Assembly (NCBI GenBank): GCA_023146675.1
Contig: JAGLBQ010000299.1
Coordinates: 1 to 17,631, forward strand
DNA length: 17,631 nt
Source of the DNA: Cocleimonas sp.
Lineage (GTDB): Bacteria; Pseudomonadota; Gammaproteobacteria; Thiotrichales; Thiotrichaceae
Direction: 5' to 3'
Both the position numbers and the translations under genes were made by a program. Every line of letters begins with the position of its first letter. Positions within the stretch are counted from its first letter, which is position 1. The notes beneath the pieces are model-generated. The model had not been told where the DNA came from. It worked only from the letters and a program-made list of their open reading frames with translations, and searched no databases. Of the stretch, positions 7,349 through 14,349 are shown piece after piece.

Positions 7349-8529
7349 AACAACAGTATAAAAAACTAATTTTATCAGTCAGTTTATTATTATCTGCCAC
7401 TTTACAGGCAGGTGATTTCTCAGGAAATATCAGCCTAGAAGGTCGTTACTTTCTTGATGATGCTGCGTATACAGGACAAAAAGCAGGTGGTTTATCACTC
7501 AGCTTGCAACCTGAATATAAGCACAAATGGAATAATGACCATAGTGTATTTACCTTTATCCCGTTTTATCGTTGGGATGAAAAAGACCCAGAGCGCACCC
7601 ACGGTGATATTCGCCAGCTTGATGTGACGATGGCTAAAGGTGATTGGGAATTTCAGGCAGGTATTAGTAAAGTTTTCTGGGGTGTGACCGAATCACAGCA
7701 TTTGGTTGATATTATTAACCAAACGGATGCCATTGATGGTAGTGATGGTGAAGATAAACTCGGGCAACCCCTCTTTAGAGTGAGTCAAATCTCTGATAAT
7801 GGAGCATTAAGTTTCTACCTTCTTCCTTACTTTCGTGAGCGCACTTTTGCTGGCACAAAAGGACGTTTTCGTAGCACATTACCTGTTGATACGAAAGACG
7901 TAAGCTATGAATCATCAAAAGAAGAAAAACATATCGATTATGCGGTGCGTCTGAATCACACCTTTGATAAAATTGACGTAGGTTTAACTTATTTTGATGG
8001 CACATCACGCACACCGCTGTTCACACCTGATTTAGCGAATGGCGTATTAAAACAGCATTACCCACTACTTAAACAAGTTGGTTTAGATCTACAGTACACA
8101 GGTGAAGCATGGTTATGGAAGCTAGAAGCGGTGAACCGTGAGACTAAAAAAGAAAATTATAATGCTGTTGTCGGTGGCTTTGAATATAGCTTTCCTGGCA
8201 TCGGAGACTCGGGTGCGGATCTTAGCTTGCTCACTGAGTATCATCATGATTCACGCGGTGAAGTCATCAACGCAGCATTTCAAAATGATCTATTTTTGGG
8301 AGCACGTGTGGGTCTAAATGATGTTGAGGGTACTGAGTTTCTAGCAGGCACTTTTATTGACTTAGACAATCAAAGCAAGATTTTTCGTGTTGAAGGCAGT
8401 CGTCGTATTGGTAAAGGTTTAAAGCTAAATATAGAAGCACAAACCTTTATGGATATTGATAAAAGTGACCCGTTAAATAGCCTTAAAAAGGATGGGTTTA
8501 TTCAAGTTGAATTACAGAAATATTTTTAA
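7345..8529 (+). CDS. Outer-membrane beta-barrel protein of module A (DUF1302-like)
   Basis: A 394-residue protein with a signal peptide (cleavage after ATLQA, about residue 22). Repeated amphipathic strands run to the C-terminus LQKYF, an outer-membrane insertion signal. The segment FWGVTESQHLVDIINQTD, followed by an LFRVSQISDNGALSFYLLPYFRER block, recalls large barrels of the DUF1302 type that often sit beside RND/MMPL pumps and LolA-like or DUF1329 proteins; the assignment is from memory. The module B barrel shows the same order of elements (a G..K/R..G block, an N-x-T-D motif, then SL.V...P). The start at 7345 is chosen for the ATGA overlap with the methyltransferase; ATG 7339 in frame is possible. 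The likely role is the outer-membrane receiving or exit component (inference). Confidence 0.82.
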   Translation: MKQQYKKLILSVSLLLSATLQAGDFSGNISLEGRYFLDDAAYTGQKAGGLSLSLQPEYKHKWNNDHSVFTFIPFYRWDEKDPERTHGDIRQLDVTMAKGDWEFQAGISKVFWGVTESQHLVDIINQTDAIDGSDGEDKLGQPLFRVSQISDNGALSFYLLPYFRERTFAGTKGRFRSTLPVDTKDVSYESSKEEKHIDYAVRLNHTFDKIDVGLTYFDGTSRTPLFTPDLANGVLKQHYPLLKQVGLDLQYTGEAWLWKLEAVNRETKKENYNAVVGGFEYSFPGIGDSGADLSLLTEYHHDSRGEVINAAFQNDLFLGARVGLNDVEGTEFLAGTFIDLDNQSKIFRVEGSRRIGKGLKLNIEAQTFMDIDKSDPLNSLKKDGFIQVELQKYF

Positions 8530-8544
8530 AATAAGGAAATGATA

Positions 8545-8895
8545 ATGATGAGCCTCAAATACATAATAGGAATATTTGCTGCTTTTGTGGCGATTGGCTT
8601 AGTAGCTTGTAACTCCAGTAATACAAAAGCAAAAACACCTGAAGAAAAATGTGCTGTAAAAGGTGGAGAGTGGAAAATGCTGACAAGAGGCGTCATGGGA
8701 TGCAATATGACTTATAATGACGGACAAAAAAAATGTAATGACGGTACACAATGCAAAAGTAATGTGTGCTTATGGGATACACGCACAACAAAACTATCCA
8801 AGCATTGCGCAGCAACAACAATAGAGGTAATTCATGCAGGATGTACTGGAGGCAAGGTAGTTAAAGGGATGCAAGTGCCCTTAGGTTGCCCCTAA
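8545..8895 (+). CDS. Cysteine-rich lipoprotein, unknown function
   Basis: A 116-residue predicted lipoprotein. A hydrophobic signal sequence ends in lipobox LVAC with C22 as the lipidated cysteine. The residue after it is Asn, not Asp, which in the enterobacterial rule favours the outer membrane. The mature domain has eight further cysteines (EEKC, MGC, KKC, TQC, NVC, KHC, AGC, GCP), enough for four disulfides, with a CAVKGGEWK start and QKKCNDGTQCKSNVC centre seen in several small proteobacterial lipoproteins. The start at 8545 is set by AAGGA (8533-8537) 7 nt upstream; ATG 8539 would leave only 1 nt. It lies 15 bp after the barrel gene and is very likely cotranscribed. It could be an accessory subunit or a cargo of the module. 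Confidence 0.82.
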   Translation: MMSLKYIIGIFAAFVAIGLVACNSSNTKAKTPEEKCAVKGGEWKMLTRGVMGCNMTYNDGQKKCNDGTQCKSNVCLWDTRTTKLSKHCAATTIEVIHAGCTGGKVVKGMQVPLGCP

Positions 8896-8973
8896 AAAAC
8901 ACCTATATGAAATGAAGGATGCCCATAATTCATTATAAAAGTATAAACAGCCCTTTTTATTAGAGCGCTTGTT

Positions 8974-9005
8974 TTTTCTCCAGCATAGTTAGATGCTGGA
9001 GAAAA
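8974..9005. repeat. Hairpin between convergent genes
   Basis: Perfect 13-bp arms TTTTCTCCAGCAT (8974-8986) and ATGCTGGAGAAAA (8993-9005) have a 6-nt loop. It lies between the lipoprotein gene (plus strand) and marR (minus strand). On both strands the T-rich side is 5' of the stem and A-rich sequence follows, so it lacks the T-tail of a standard terminator. It may still block or stabilise transcripts from both sides. Confidence 0.6.
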
Positions 9006-9020
9006 TATATAATATTGATT

Positions 9021-9485
9021 TCATGAATTTAGAGTTAAATTCACATGCATCTGCAAAAGCAGTTTATCCAATATTTCCTGCTCATTCTGAGAAACTCCAG
9101 CTAACATAGCATCAATCAATTCCTGCTCTTTCATAATATAAAATGAAACCTTTTCTTTAACACCAACATTTAATTTAAGTATAAAACTACGGCGGTCTTT
9201 CTCGCTACGTTCTTTTCTTACGATGCCCATTTTTTCAAGCTCTTGAACCGTTCTGGTTATTTGTGATTTATCTTTTCCTATTATTTGTGCTATTTCAATT
9301 AATGACTTTTCGCCTTCTATTGTCAAAATCCTAAGCAATGTGATTTGTAGCATTGACAGTCCTGAGTCTTCTTCTTGGACCATCTCTTTCATTTTCCTAT
9401 CCATTAGAAACATAAGGTCAATGAAGTTTTTATGTATTGAGTGCTTGTTTTTTGAGTCAGGCATATTTGTTCCGTTTATTGGCAT
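9021..9485 (-). CDS. MarR-family transcriptional regulator
   Basis: A 154-residue winged-helix dimeric regulator. Helical N-terminal and C-terminal parts flank a wHTH at about residues 45-105: SLIEIAQIIGKDKSQITRTVQELEK, then the wing EKDRRSFILKLN with the conserved DRR. ATG 9485 is the longest start. ATG 9464 (147 residues) has a better-placed GGA about 7 nt upstream and may be the true one. The gene is divergent from the ABC transporter operon, and the shared 118-bp region is filled by a 54-bp palindrome overlapping both predicted promoters, so it very likely represses itself and the operon and responds to a ligand that is the pump's substrate or a related compound. No redox cysteine is seen in the sequence. 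Confidence 0.92.
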   Translation of the reverse strand: MPINGTNMPDSKNKHSIHKNFIDLMFLMDRKMKEMVQEEDSGLSMLQITLLRILTIEGEKSLIEIAQIIGKDKSQITRTVQELEKMGIVRKERSEKDRRSFILKLNVGVKEKVSFYIMKEQELIDAMLAGVSQNEQEILDKLLLQMHVNLTLNS

Positions 9486-9541
9486 TCTTCACATGCCCGT
9501 TTATTTTATAGAAATTATTATAGCCATTTCGGGGAGTATAG

Positions 9542-9570
9542 TTGACTAATGCAACTATATTGATTAATAT
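9542..9570 (+). promoter_or_regulatory. Sigma-70 promoter of the ABC operon
   Basis: TTGACT (9542-9547), exactly 17 nt, TAATAT (9565-9570). The predicted start near 9577 gives a leader of about 27 nt before the ATG at 9604. The -35 box lies inside the left MarR dyad. Confidence 0.75.
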
Positions 9571-9585
9571 GGTTGCATTGATCAA
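9557..9585 (-). promoter_or_regulatory. Divergent promoter of marR
   Basis: On the minus strand TTGATC (complement of 9580-9585), 17 nt, CAATAT (complement of 9557-9562). It is the mirror image of the ABC promoter and shares its DNA. The -35 box lies inside the right MarR dyad. The leader to the ATG at 9485 would be about 65 nt. Confidence 0.6.
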
Positions 9586-9603
9586 CTATATGAGAGAAAA
9601 ATA

Positions 9604-10326
9604 ATGTCATCAAATAATAACAAATTAGCGGTACTACACGATGTTACAAAAGTATATCAGACAGGTGTGGTGAAAGTTGAGGCGCTACAAGGAATTAATC
9701 TAACCTTAGAGCGAGAAAAATTTAGCTTTATTGTTGGTCCATCAGGGAGTGGAAAAACAACATTATTGAATATATTGGGCTGTATTGATGTGCCAAGTAG
9801 TGGGAGATTTACTTTATTAAATCAAGAAATTGGGGGGCTAAACGACAATCAGTTGGCTGATTTTCGTAATCATCATATTGGTTATATTTTTCAAAATTTC
9901 AATTTGATGGCAGTTCTTTCAGCTTATGAAAATGTTGAATATCCTTTAATTTTAAAAAATATTGCTAAAAAGGAACGTCATCAACGTGTTAGCGAAATTC
10001 TTGATTCGGTAGGGTTATCAAAGCGTCAACATCATCGTCCAGCAGAATTAAGCGGGGGAGAGCAGCAACGGGTTGCGATTGCTAGAGCATTGGCTAAACG
10101 TCCAGATCTTATTTTGGCAGATGAGCCAACGGCTAATCTTGATTCTAAAACAGGAGCTGAAATTATCGATCTGATGCTCTTAATGCAGGATCACTATAAA
10201 ACTAGCTTTATTTTTTCAACCCATGATATGGAGGTGATGCAACATGCAAATGAAATTATCACTATTAAGGATGGCAAAATAGAGTCAGTTAATACAACAA
10301 TAATGAAGCAAAAAGAGGGGGTATGA
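9604..10326 (+). CDS. ABC transporter ATP-binding protein (MacB/LolD type)
   Basis: A 240-residue cytoplasmic ATPase that powers the FtsX-like permease encoded next. It has Walker A GPSGSGKT at residues 45-52, a Q-loop in IFQNFNL, ABC signature LSGGEQQRVAIARAL from 149, Walker B LILADEPT at 169-176 with catalytic E174, D-loop ANLD, and switch histidine H207 in STHD. Nothing is missing. The sequence belongs to the LolD/MacB-N/FtsE group, in which the ATPase drives conformational change in the permease and acts on substrate at the outer leaflet or in the periplasm. Its TGA overlaps the permease ATG (ATGA, 10323-10326), which implies translational coupling. It is the first gene of the operon controlled by the MarR operator. 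Confidence 0.96.
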   Translation: MSSNNNKLAVLHDVTKVYQTGVVKVEALQGINLTLEREKFSFIVGPSGSGKTTLLNILGCIDVPSSGRFTLLNQEIGGLNDNQLADFRNHHIGYIFQNFNLMAVLSAYENVEYPLILKNIAKKERHQRVSEILDSVGLSKRQHHRPAELSGGEQQRVAIARALAKRPDLILADEPTANLDSKTGAEIIDLMLLMQDHYKTSFIFSTHDMEVMQHANEIITIKDGKIESVNTTIMKQKEGV

Positions 10327-11729
10327 GTATGAATAATCTAAAATTGGCAGTGCGTAATCTCACTAGAAACCGCCGTCGTTCATTAACAACAATTCTTGCG
10401 ATGGTCATTGGCATGGTCGCGCTATTACTCTTTGGTGGTTTTATATCCAGTATTTATTTTGGTTTGCAAACAGGTATTGTGCGTAGCCAAGGGCATTTGC
10501 ATATTTATCAACAAGGCTATCTTGAATACGGTTCTAGTCGCCCGAGTGATTATTATATTGATCAGTATAAAACGGTGATTGATACGATTAAGCAGGATGA
10601 CCTGCTGAAAGAAAATATCAAAGTGATTACGCCTACTGTTAGTTTGGCTGGAATTGCAGGAAATTATGCGGCGGATAGCTCAAAAACATTTTTTGGTGCA
10701 GGTGTTATCCCCTCTGATAAAAACAAAATGAAATTATGGGATCAGTATGGGCTGAAAGTGGTATCACCGCCTATGGTACTCACGGATACGAGTGTAGGTG
10801 AAGGTGTGCTCGGTCTTGGGCTGGCTAAAATGCTGAATTTATGCAAAAGCTTGCAGGTGCCTAATTGTACTGATCGTCCTGTTGATAGCGTTGATGGCGA
10901 GGTTGATGAGCAAATTCTTGCCTTGCAAGCATTGGCAGAGGATGAAAGTGAACAAAGCAAGGGGAATGCTACCAAAAATGGAGTGCAAATTGATTTATTA
11001 GCATCAACAGGCAGCGGTGCGCCCAATGTAGTCTCTGTGTCGATTATTAAAGCAGAACAAATGGGAAATAAAATACTGGATGATAATTTAGTGATTTTGC
11101 ATTTAAAGCAAGCGCAAAATCTTGTGTTTGATAATGAGGGTCGTGTTAGTTCTATTATTATCCAGCTTAAAGACAGTGAAAAAATGGAAGCTATACAGCA
11201 ACATTTGCGTCAATTGCTGAATAATAATATTGATTTACAGCAACAATTTGAAGTAAAGAACTTTACAGAGTTCAATAGCGAATTTTCACAAATTGTGAAT
11301 ATGTTTATTGTTATCTTTATCTTTATTGCCTTAATGATTTCACTGGTGGTTTTATTTACTACGATCAATACCTTAACCATGAGTGTTATGGAGCGTATTC
11401 CTGAAATTGGATCACTAAGGGCAATGGGCTTACGCCGTAGTGCTATACGCTGGCAGTTTTTACTGGAAGGCTTTGTGATTGGCATCACAGGTGCAACGAT
11501 TGGCATTATTATCGCCATTATTTTGACCTTTGTCTTTAATAATAGTGGTTTTGGCTGGTCACCTCCAGGCAGTGTGGAAAGTCAGGATTTAAAGATTTTG
11601 TTGTTTGCTAATCCCTTGTTATTAATTGGTACATGGCTATTGATGATCATTGTCGCAACTGTTTCATCGATCTTGCCCGCACGACATGCTGCAAAAATGA
11701 ATATTGTCAATGCCATTCGGAATACTTAG
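10323..11729 (+). CDS. FtsX/MacB-type ABC transporter permease (LolC/E-like)
   Basis: A 468-residue inner-membrane protein with the type VII ABC layout. One TM helix at about residues 23-45 is preceded by the basic LAVRNLTRNRRRSL. A long periplasmic domain runs to about 320, then three TM helices lie near 322-345, 380-400 and 420-450, ending SSILPARHAAKMNIVNAIRNT. The motif ERIPEIGSLRAMGLRR before TM3 is the coupling element conserved in FtsX-family permeases. Only one permease gene is present, so a homodimer is expected rather than a LolC-LolE heterodimer. The periplasmic domain has a cysteine pair (C174, C182) followed by an acidic, low-complexity stretch (about 186-215). ATG 10323 overlaps the ATPase stop; ATG 10329 is an alternative. 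The LolA-like gene downstream suggests lipid or lipoprotein transfer (inference). Confidence 0.93.
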   Translation: MSMNNLKLAVRNLTRNRRRSLTTILAMVIGMVALLLFGGFISSIYFGLQTGIVRSQGHLHIYQQGYLEYGSSRPSDYYIDQYKTVIDTIKQDDLLKENIKVITPTVSLAGIAGNYAADSSKTFFGAGVIPSDKNKMKLWDQYGLKVVSPPMVLTDTSVGEGVLGLGLAKMLNLCKSLQVPNCTDRPVDSVDGEVDEQILALQALAEDESEQSKGNATKNGVQIDLLASTGSGAPNVVSVSIIKAEQMGNKILDDNLVILHLKQAQNLVFDNEGRVSSIIIQLKDSEKMEAIQQHLRQLLNNNIDLQQQFEVKNFTEFNSEFSQIVNMFIVIFIFIALMISLVVLFTTINTLTMSVMERIPEIGSLRAMGLRRSAIRWQFLLEGFVIGITGATIGIIIAIILTFVFNNSGFGWSPPGSVESQDLKILLFANPLLLIGTWLLMIIVATVSSILPARHAAKMNIVNAIRNT

Positions 11730-11852
11730 GAACGTGTACGGAATAAGTGTCTTTATTTGGTTGTGTAGACTTTCCAGTCTCGTAACCTGAATTGACGCTA
11801 GCCGTCTAATAGCTTGTCATTAAAAAATGTAAATACTAGAAAAAGGTAATAA
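11730..11852 (+). promoter_or_regulatory. Spacer with weak internal promoter candidate
   Basis: The 123 bp between permease and LolA-like genes contain a short hairpin AGACT-TTCC-AGTCT (11767-11780) with no T-run. A weak promoter candidate TTGACG (11792-11797), 17 nt, TGTCAT (11815-11820) follows. The 10-mer ATTGACGCTA here also occurs at the tetR promoter candidate (2062-2071). The two downstream genes might therefore have some independent expression. Confidence 0.3.
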
Positions 11853-12662
11853 ATGATGAAACATTCAATGAAAAAAATAACTAAATTAAATGCCCTAAGT
11901 ATCGTGATATTACTCACTTCTTTGTTGGGGTCTCCTGTTGTTAATGCCGAAAAATTAACGGCAATACAGGTGCTAGAACAGTCAGATAATATACGTAATC
12001 CTGGCGTTCCTTTTTCAACTCAGGTCACTTTAATTGAATATCATAAAGGAAAAGAAGCAAACCGCTCAGTGATTAAAGTTCACTCAAAAGAACAAAAAAA
12101 GGGAGGGCAATATCGTACTTTGGTGCAATTTTTACGTCCTAAACGTGATACAGGAAAGTTAATGCTACGAAACGGTAATGAAATTTGGTTTTATGATCCA
12201 GCTGCTAAAAATAGTATTCGCATGTCTGCGCAACAACGTCTAATGGGACAAGCCTCAACGGGAGATGTGATGACATCCAATTTCGCGCTTGATTATCATG
12301 CAAAACTAATGGGTGAAGCGGTCATAAAGGATGCAGCTAGAAAGCCGCATACAACGTATCATTTGCGTATGGTAGCAAAGACTAATGAAGTTGCTTATGC
12401 TTCAGCAGATTACTGGGTTGAAAAAGGGACTCATCATCCTATAAAAGCTAAGTTTTATTCTAAAAGCAAACGCTTAATGAAAATTGCCTATTACACCAAT
12501 TTTCAACATCAATTGGGTGGAATACGACCTACACAAGTGCTGATTATTGATGGTATAGATACCAGCAAAGTGACAAAACTACAAATGAGTCATTTTAAGG
12601 CAATTACAATTCCTGAAGCATGGTTTCAGCGTAGTTATTTGCCACGTTTTAAAGGTAGGTAA
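11853..12662 (+). CDS. LolA-like periplasmic protein (outer membrane lipoprotein-sorting family), module B
   Basis: A 269-residue secreted protein. The N-terminus is basic, then a hydrophobic core ends SPVVNA, with cleavage near residue 33 and the mature protein starting EKLTAIQVLEQSD. The core pattern is that of LolA-like proteins: YRTLVQFLRPKRDTGKLML, then GNEIWFYDPAAKNSIRMS, then GQASTGDVMTSNFALDY. The second half of strands (DYWVEKGTHHPIKAKFYSKS, LMKIAYYTNF) matches the order in the module A protein, although identity is low. The predicted role is to accept cargo released by the ABC permease and carry it to the outer membrane. An AGG lies about 6 nt before ATG 11853; ATG 11856 is in frame. 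It lies 123 bp after the permease gene, same strand. Confidence 0.87.
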   Translation: MMKHSMKKITKLNALSIVILLTSLLGSPVVNAEKLTAIQVLEQSDNIRNPGVPFSTQVTLIEYHKGKEANRSVIKVHSKEQKKGGQYRTLVQFLRPKRDTGKLMLRNGNEIWFYDPAAKNSIRMSAQQRLMGQASTGDVMTSNFALDYHAKLMGEAVIKDAARKPHTTYHLRMVAKTNEVAYASADYWVEKGTHHPIKAKFYSKSKRLMKIAYYTNFQHQLGGIRPTQVLIIDGIDTSKVTKLQMSHFKAITIPEAWFQRSYLPRFKGR

Positions 12663-12684
12663 AAAGAGAAAAAGAATCTTTTTT

Positions 12685-12740
12685 ACAAAGACGCTGAGAG
12701 TGTAAAGGCATTGTTAATTCTTGTCTTAGCGTGCTTTGTG
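12685..12740. repeat. Imperfect inverted repeat in the LolA-like/barrel spacer
   Basis: ACAAAGACGCTGAG (12685-12698) pairs with CTTAGCGTGCTTTGT (12725-12739), one bulged base and one G-U pair, loop 26 nt. A further GTCTTTGCG follows. The arms recall the CAAAGACGC-type intergenic repeats found in many bacterial genomes (from memory). T-runs follow at about 12756-12762 and 12769-12775, too far for a classical terminator, though partial termination is possible. Confidence 0.5.
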
Positions 12741-12793
12741 TCTTTGCGATATTAATTTTTTTAGGGACTTTTTTTAGTGTTCCTTAGGTATCA

Positions 12794-14236
12794 ATGATGA
12801 AAAATTCAAACTTTAAAAAACTAATAATACTCTATTGTTTTGCCACAACGTCCGTGTGGGCGGCAAGCAATGAGGATGATGATCTCAGTTTTTTACCCCC
12901 TACTGTCACGGCTAATGCAGAAAATGTAGAAAGTGAAACAAAGCCAGTAGATGTATTTAAGAGCATAGAAAAAAAGCAGTTCAAGTTCACACTAGACAAT
13001 ACATTGCAATCAACAAACCTAAAAGATCAGACCGATTTAGTTTTCAAGCTTCCCGTACTGAGTAGCACTAGTTGGACAAATCTGACACGTGTAGGGATGC
13101 GCAGTGAAACCGCTCTGAGTGCAGTGATTGATTTAAAAACCGATATTTTACTCAATGCCTATACCCGTGAAGGGGAGAGTTTTAATGGCTCTGATGATCT
13201 TCGATTGGATATTAAAGAAGCCTATTTAAGCTGGCAAAAATCTCCCACAGTATTTTTTGATGTAGGGCGAATTAATATTAAAAATGGTGTTGCAACTGGT
13301 TTTAACCCAACTGATTATTTTAAAGTTGGCACGGTGCTTGATCGCAATACGGAAGATGTCAGTCAGTTGCGTGATGCTAGATTAGGGGCGCTTTTAGTGC
13401 AAGCTCAAACACTTTGGCAAGGTGGCTCCCTTAGTGTTGCTGTGGCTCCTAAAGTTAATCCCAAAACTAATAGTTGGACAACAAATAAAGAGGTTACAGG
13501 GCTTAATTTACATAAGAGTAATGATCGCTCGCGTGCTTTATTAAAACTGACGCAGGAGATAAGCGATGGATTTAGTCCAGAACTGCTGTATTACAATGAA
13601 GCAGGTCATCACAATGTAGGGCTTAATCTAAGCAAAGTAATCAATAAAAAATGGTTTGCTTATGGGGAGTGGAATATTGGCAAGCATAGAAATCTAATGG
13701 ATGAAGCATTACTTGATACAAGGAAATCAGCGCAGTTAAGCCCCATGATTGCACAAACATTCGCAGTGGATAAGGGCAAAAGCTATCAGCAACAAGTCGC
13801 GATTGGTGCCTCCTACTCATCTGAATCAAATATCACCACCAAGGTTGAATATCACTTCAATCAGGCAGGCTTATCAAAAAAACAAGCCGATAACTGGTTT
13901 GCACTGGGTTTAAAGGCAAGGAATCCCGCTGAAATAGGGCAGTTATTATCCGTTCGCAGCTTAGCGCAAGCAAGAGGAGAGCCATTAGGAAAGCATAGTC
14001 TATTTATCCGTTCAAGCTGGGCAGATGCAGGAATGGATGATGTTGATTTAACAGGCTTGTTACTAATGGATTTAAATGACAAAAGCTTTATCGCACAAGC
14101 ACAGGCGGCCTATGAGCTTAATAATAAAAGTGAAGTATCACTGCGTATTGCTAAATATCAAGGCAATAAAAAGAGTCTTTATGGCAGCTTAGGACAGGAT
14201 TATACGGCTAGTTTGTTGCTAAAATATGATTTTTAG
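12794..14236 (+). CDS. Outer-membrane beta-barrel protein of module B (DUF1302-like)
   Basis: A 480-residue protein with a signal peptide (cleavage after SVWA, about residue 23). An acidic, probably disordered N-terminal stretch (EDDDLSFLPPTV, then ESETKPVD) precedes a long series of amphipathic strands ending LLKYDF, an outer-membrane barrel C-terminus. The central DVGRINIKNGVATGFNPTDYF block with a following LSVAVAPKV strand parallels the INQTD and LSFYLLPYF region of the module A barrel, so the two may be distant relatives. It is last in the MarR-controlled operon, 131 bp after the LolA-like gene. AGG (12786-12788) lies 5 nt before ATG 12794; ATG 12797 is also in frame. The likely role is the outer-membrane acceptor or exit component (inference). 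Confidence 0.82.
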   Translation: MMKNSNFKKLIILYCFATTSVWAASNEDDDLSFLPPTVTANAENVESETKPVDVFKSIEKKQFKFTLDNTLQSTNLKDQTDLVFKLPVLSSTSWTNLTRVGMRSETALSAVIDLKTDILLNAYTREGESFNGSDDLRLDIKEAYLSWQKSPTVFFDVGRINIKNGVATGFNPTDYFKVGTVLDRNTEDVSQLRDARLGALLVQAQTLWQGGSLSVAVAPKVNPKTNSWTTNKEVTGLNLHKSNDRSRALLKLTQEISDGFSPELLYYNEAGHHNVGLNLSKVINKKWFAYGEWNIGKHRNLMDEALLDTRKSAQLSPMIAQTFAVDKGKSYQQQVAIGASYSSESNITTKVEYHFNQAGLSKKQADNWFALGLKARNPAEIGQLLSVRSLAQARGEPLGKHSLFIRSSWADAGMDDVDLTGLLLMDLNDKSFIAQAQAAYELNNKSEVSLRIAKYQGNKKSLYGSLGQDYTASLLLKYDF

Positions 14237-14248
14237 GAATAACGATTA

Positions 14249-14349
14249 ATGAAAAGCTATTTAAAACTAATATAGCAGTGACGCTTGTTGTGATGAGTAA
14301 ATTTACAAGGGAAATATGGGGTCAATTGTTTAGTGGTCACTATGAGTAA
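14249..14349 (+). pseudogene. Possible remnant of a secreted-protein gene start
   Basis: ATG 14249 begins MKSYLKLI and then meets TAG at 14273. In the neighbouring frame the sequence continues AVTLVVMSKFTREIWGQ to a TAA at 14347-14349. Joined, these would look like a basic N-terminus followed by a hydrophobic signal-peptide core broken by one frameshift. The end overlaps the GIY-YIG gene on the other strand. It is short and could be chance. Confidence 0.2.

Larger units (their letters stand above)
9537..9590. promoter_or_regulatory. 54-bp palindromic MarR operator region
   Basis: The whole 54 bp reads nearly the same on both strands, with only a few mismatched positions. It contains two 17-bp dyads, AGTTGACTAATGCAACT (9540-9556) and GGTTGCATTGATCAACT (9571-9587), centres 31 bp apart, each with GTTG/CAAC arms typical of MarR-family sites. 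The dyads cover the -35 boxes of the two divergent promoters, and the -10 boxes lie between them. Confidence 0.85.

Noticed and set aside
8974..9005. Bidirectional rho-independent terminator
   Set aside because: The stem is perfect but on both strands the T-run is 5' of the stem, so it was listed as a hairpin only.
11853..12662. Calling the LolA-like protein lolA
   Set aside because: Length and motifs differ from true LolA; it belongs to a broader LolA-like family, so no lolA symbol is given (likewise at 5257-6045).
2172..14236. Toxin-antitoxin, phage-defence or CRISPR system
   Set aside because: No nuclease, reverse transcriptase, Cas, toxin or repeat array was seen in the accessory part; the genes are envelope transport components. 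The only nuclease-like gene is the small GIY-YIG protein further on.
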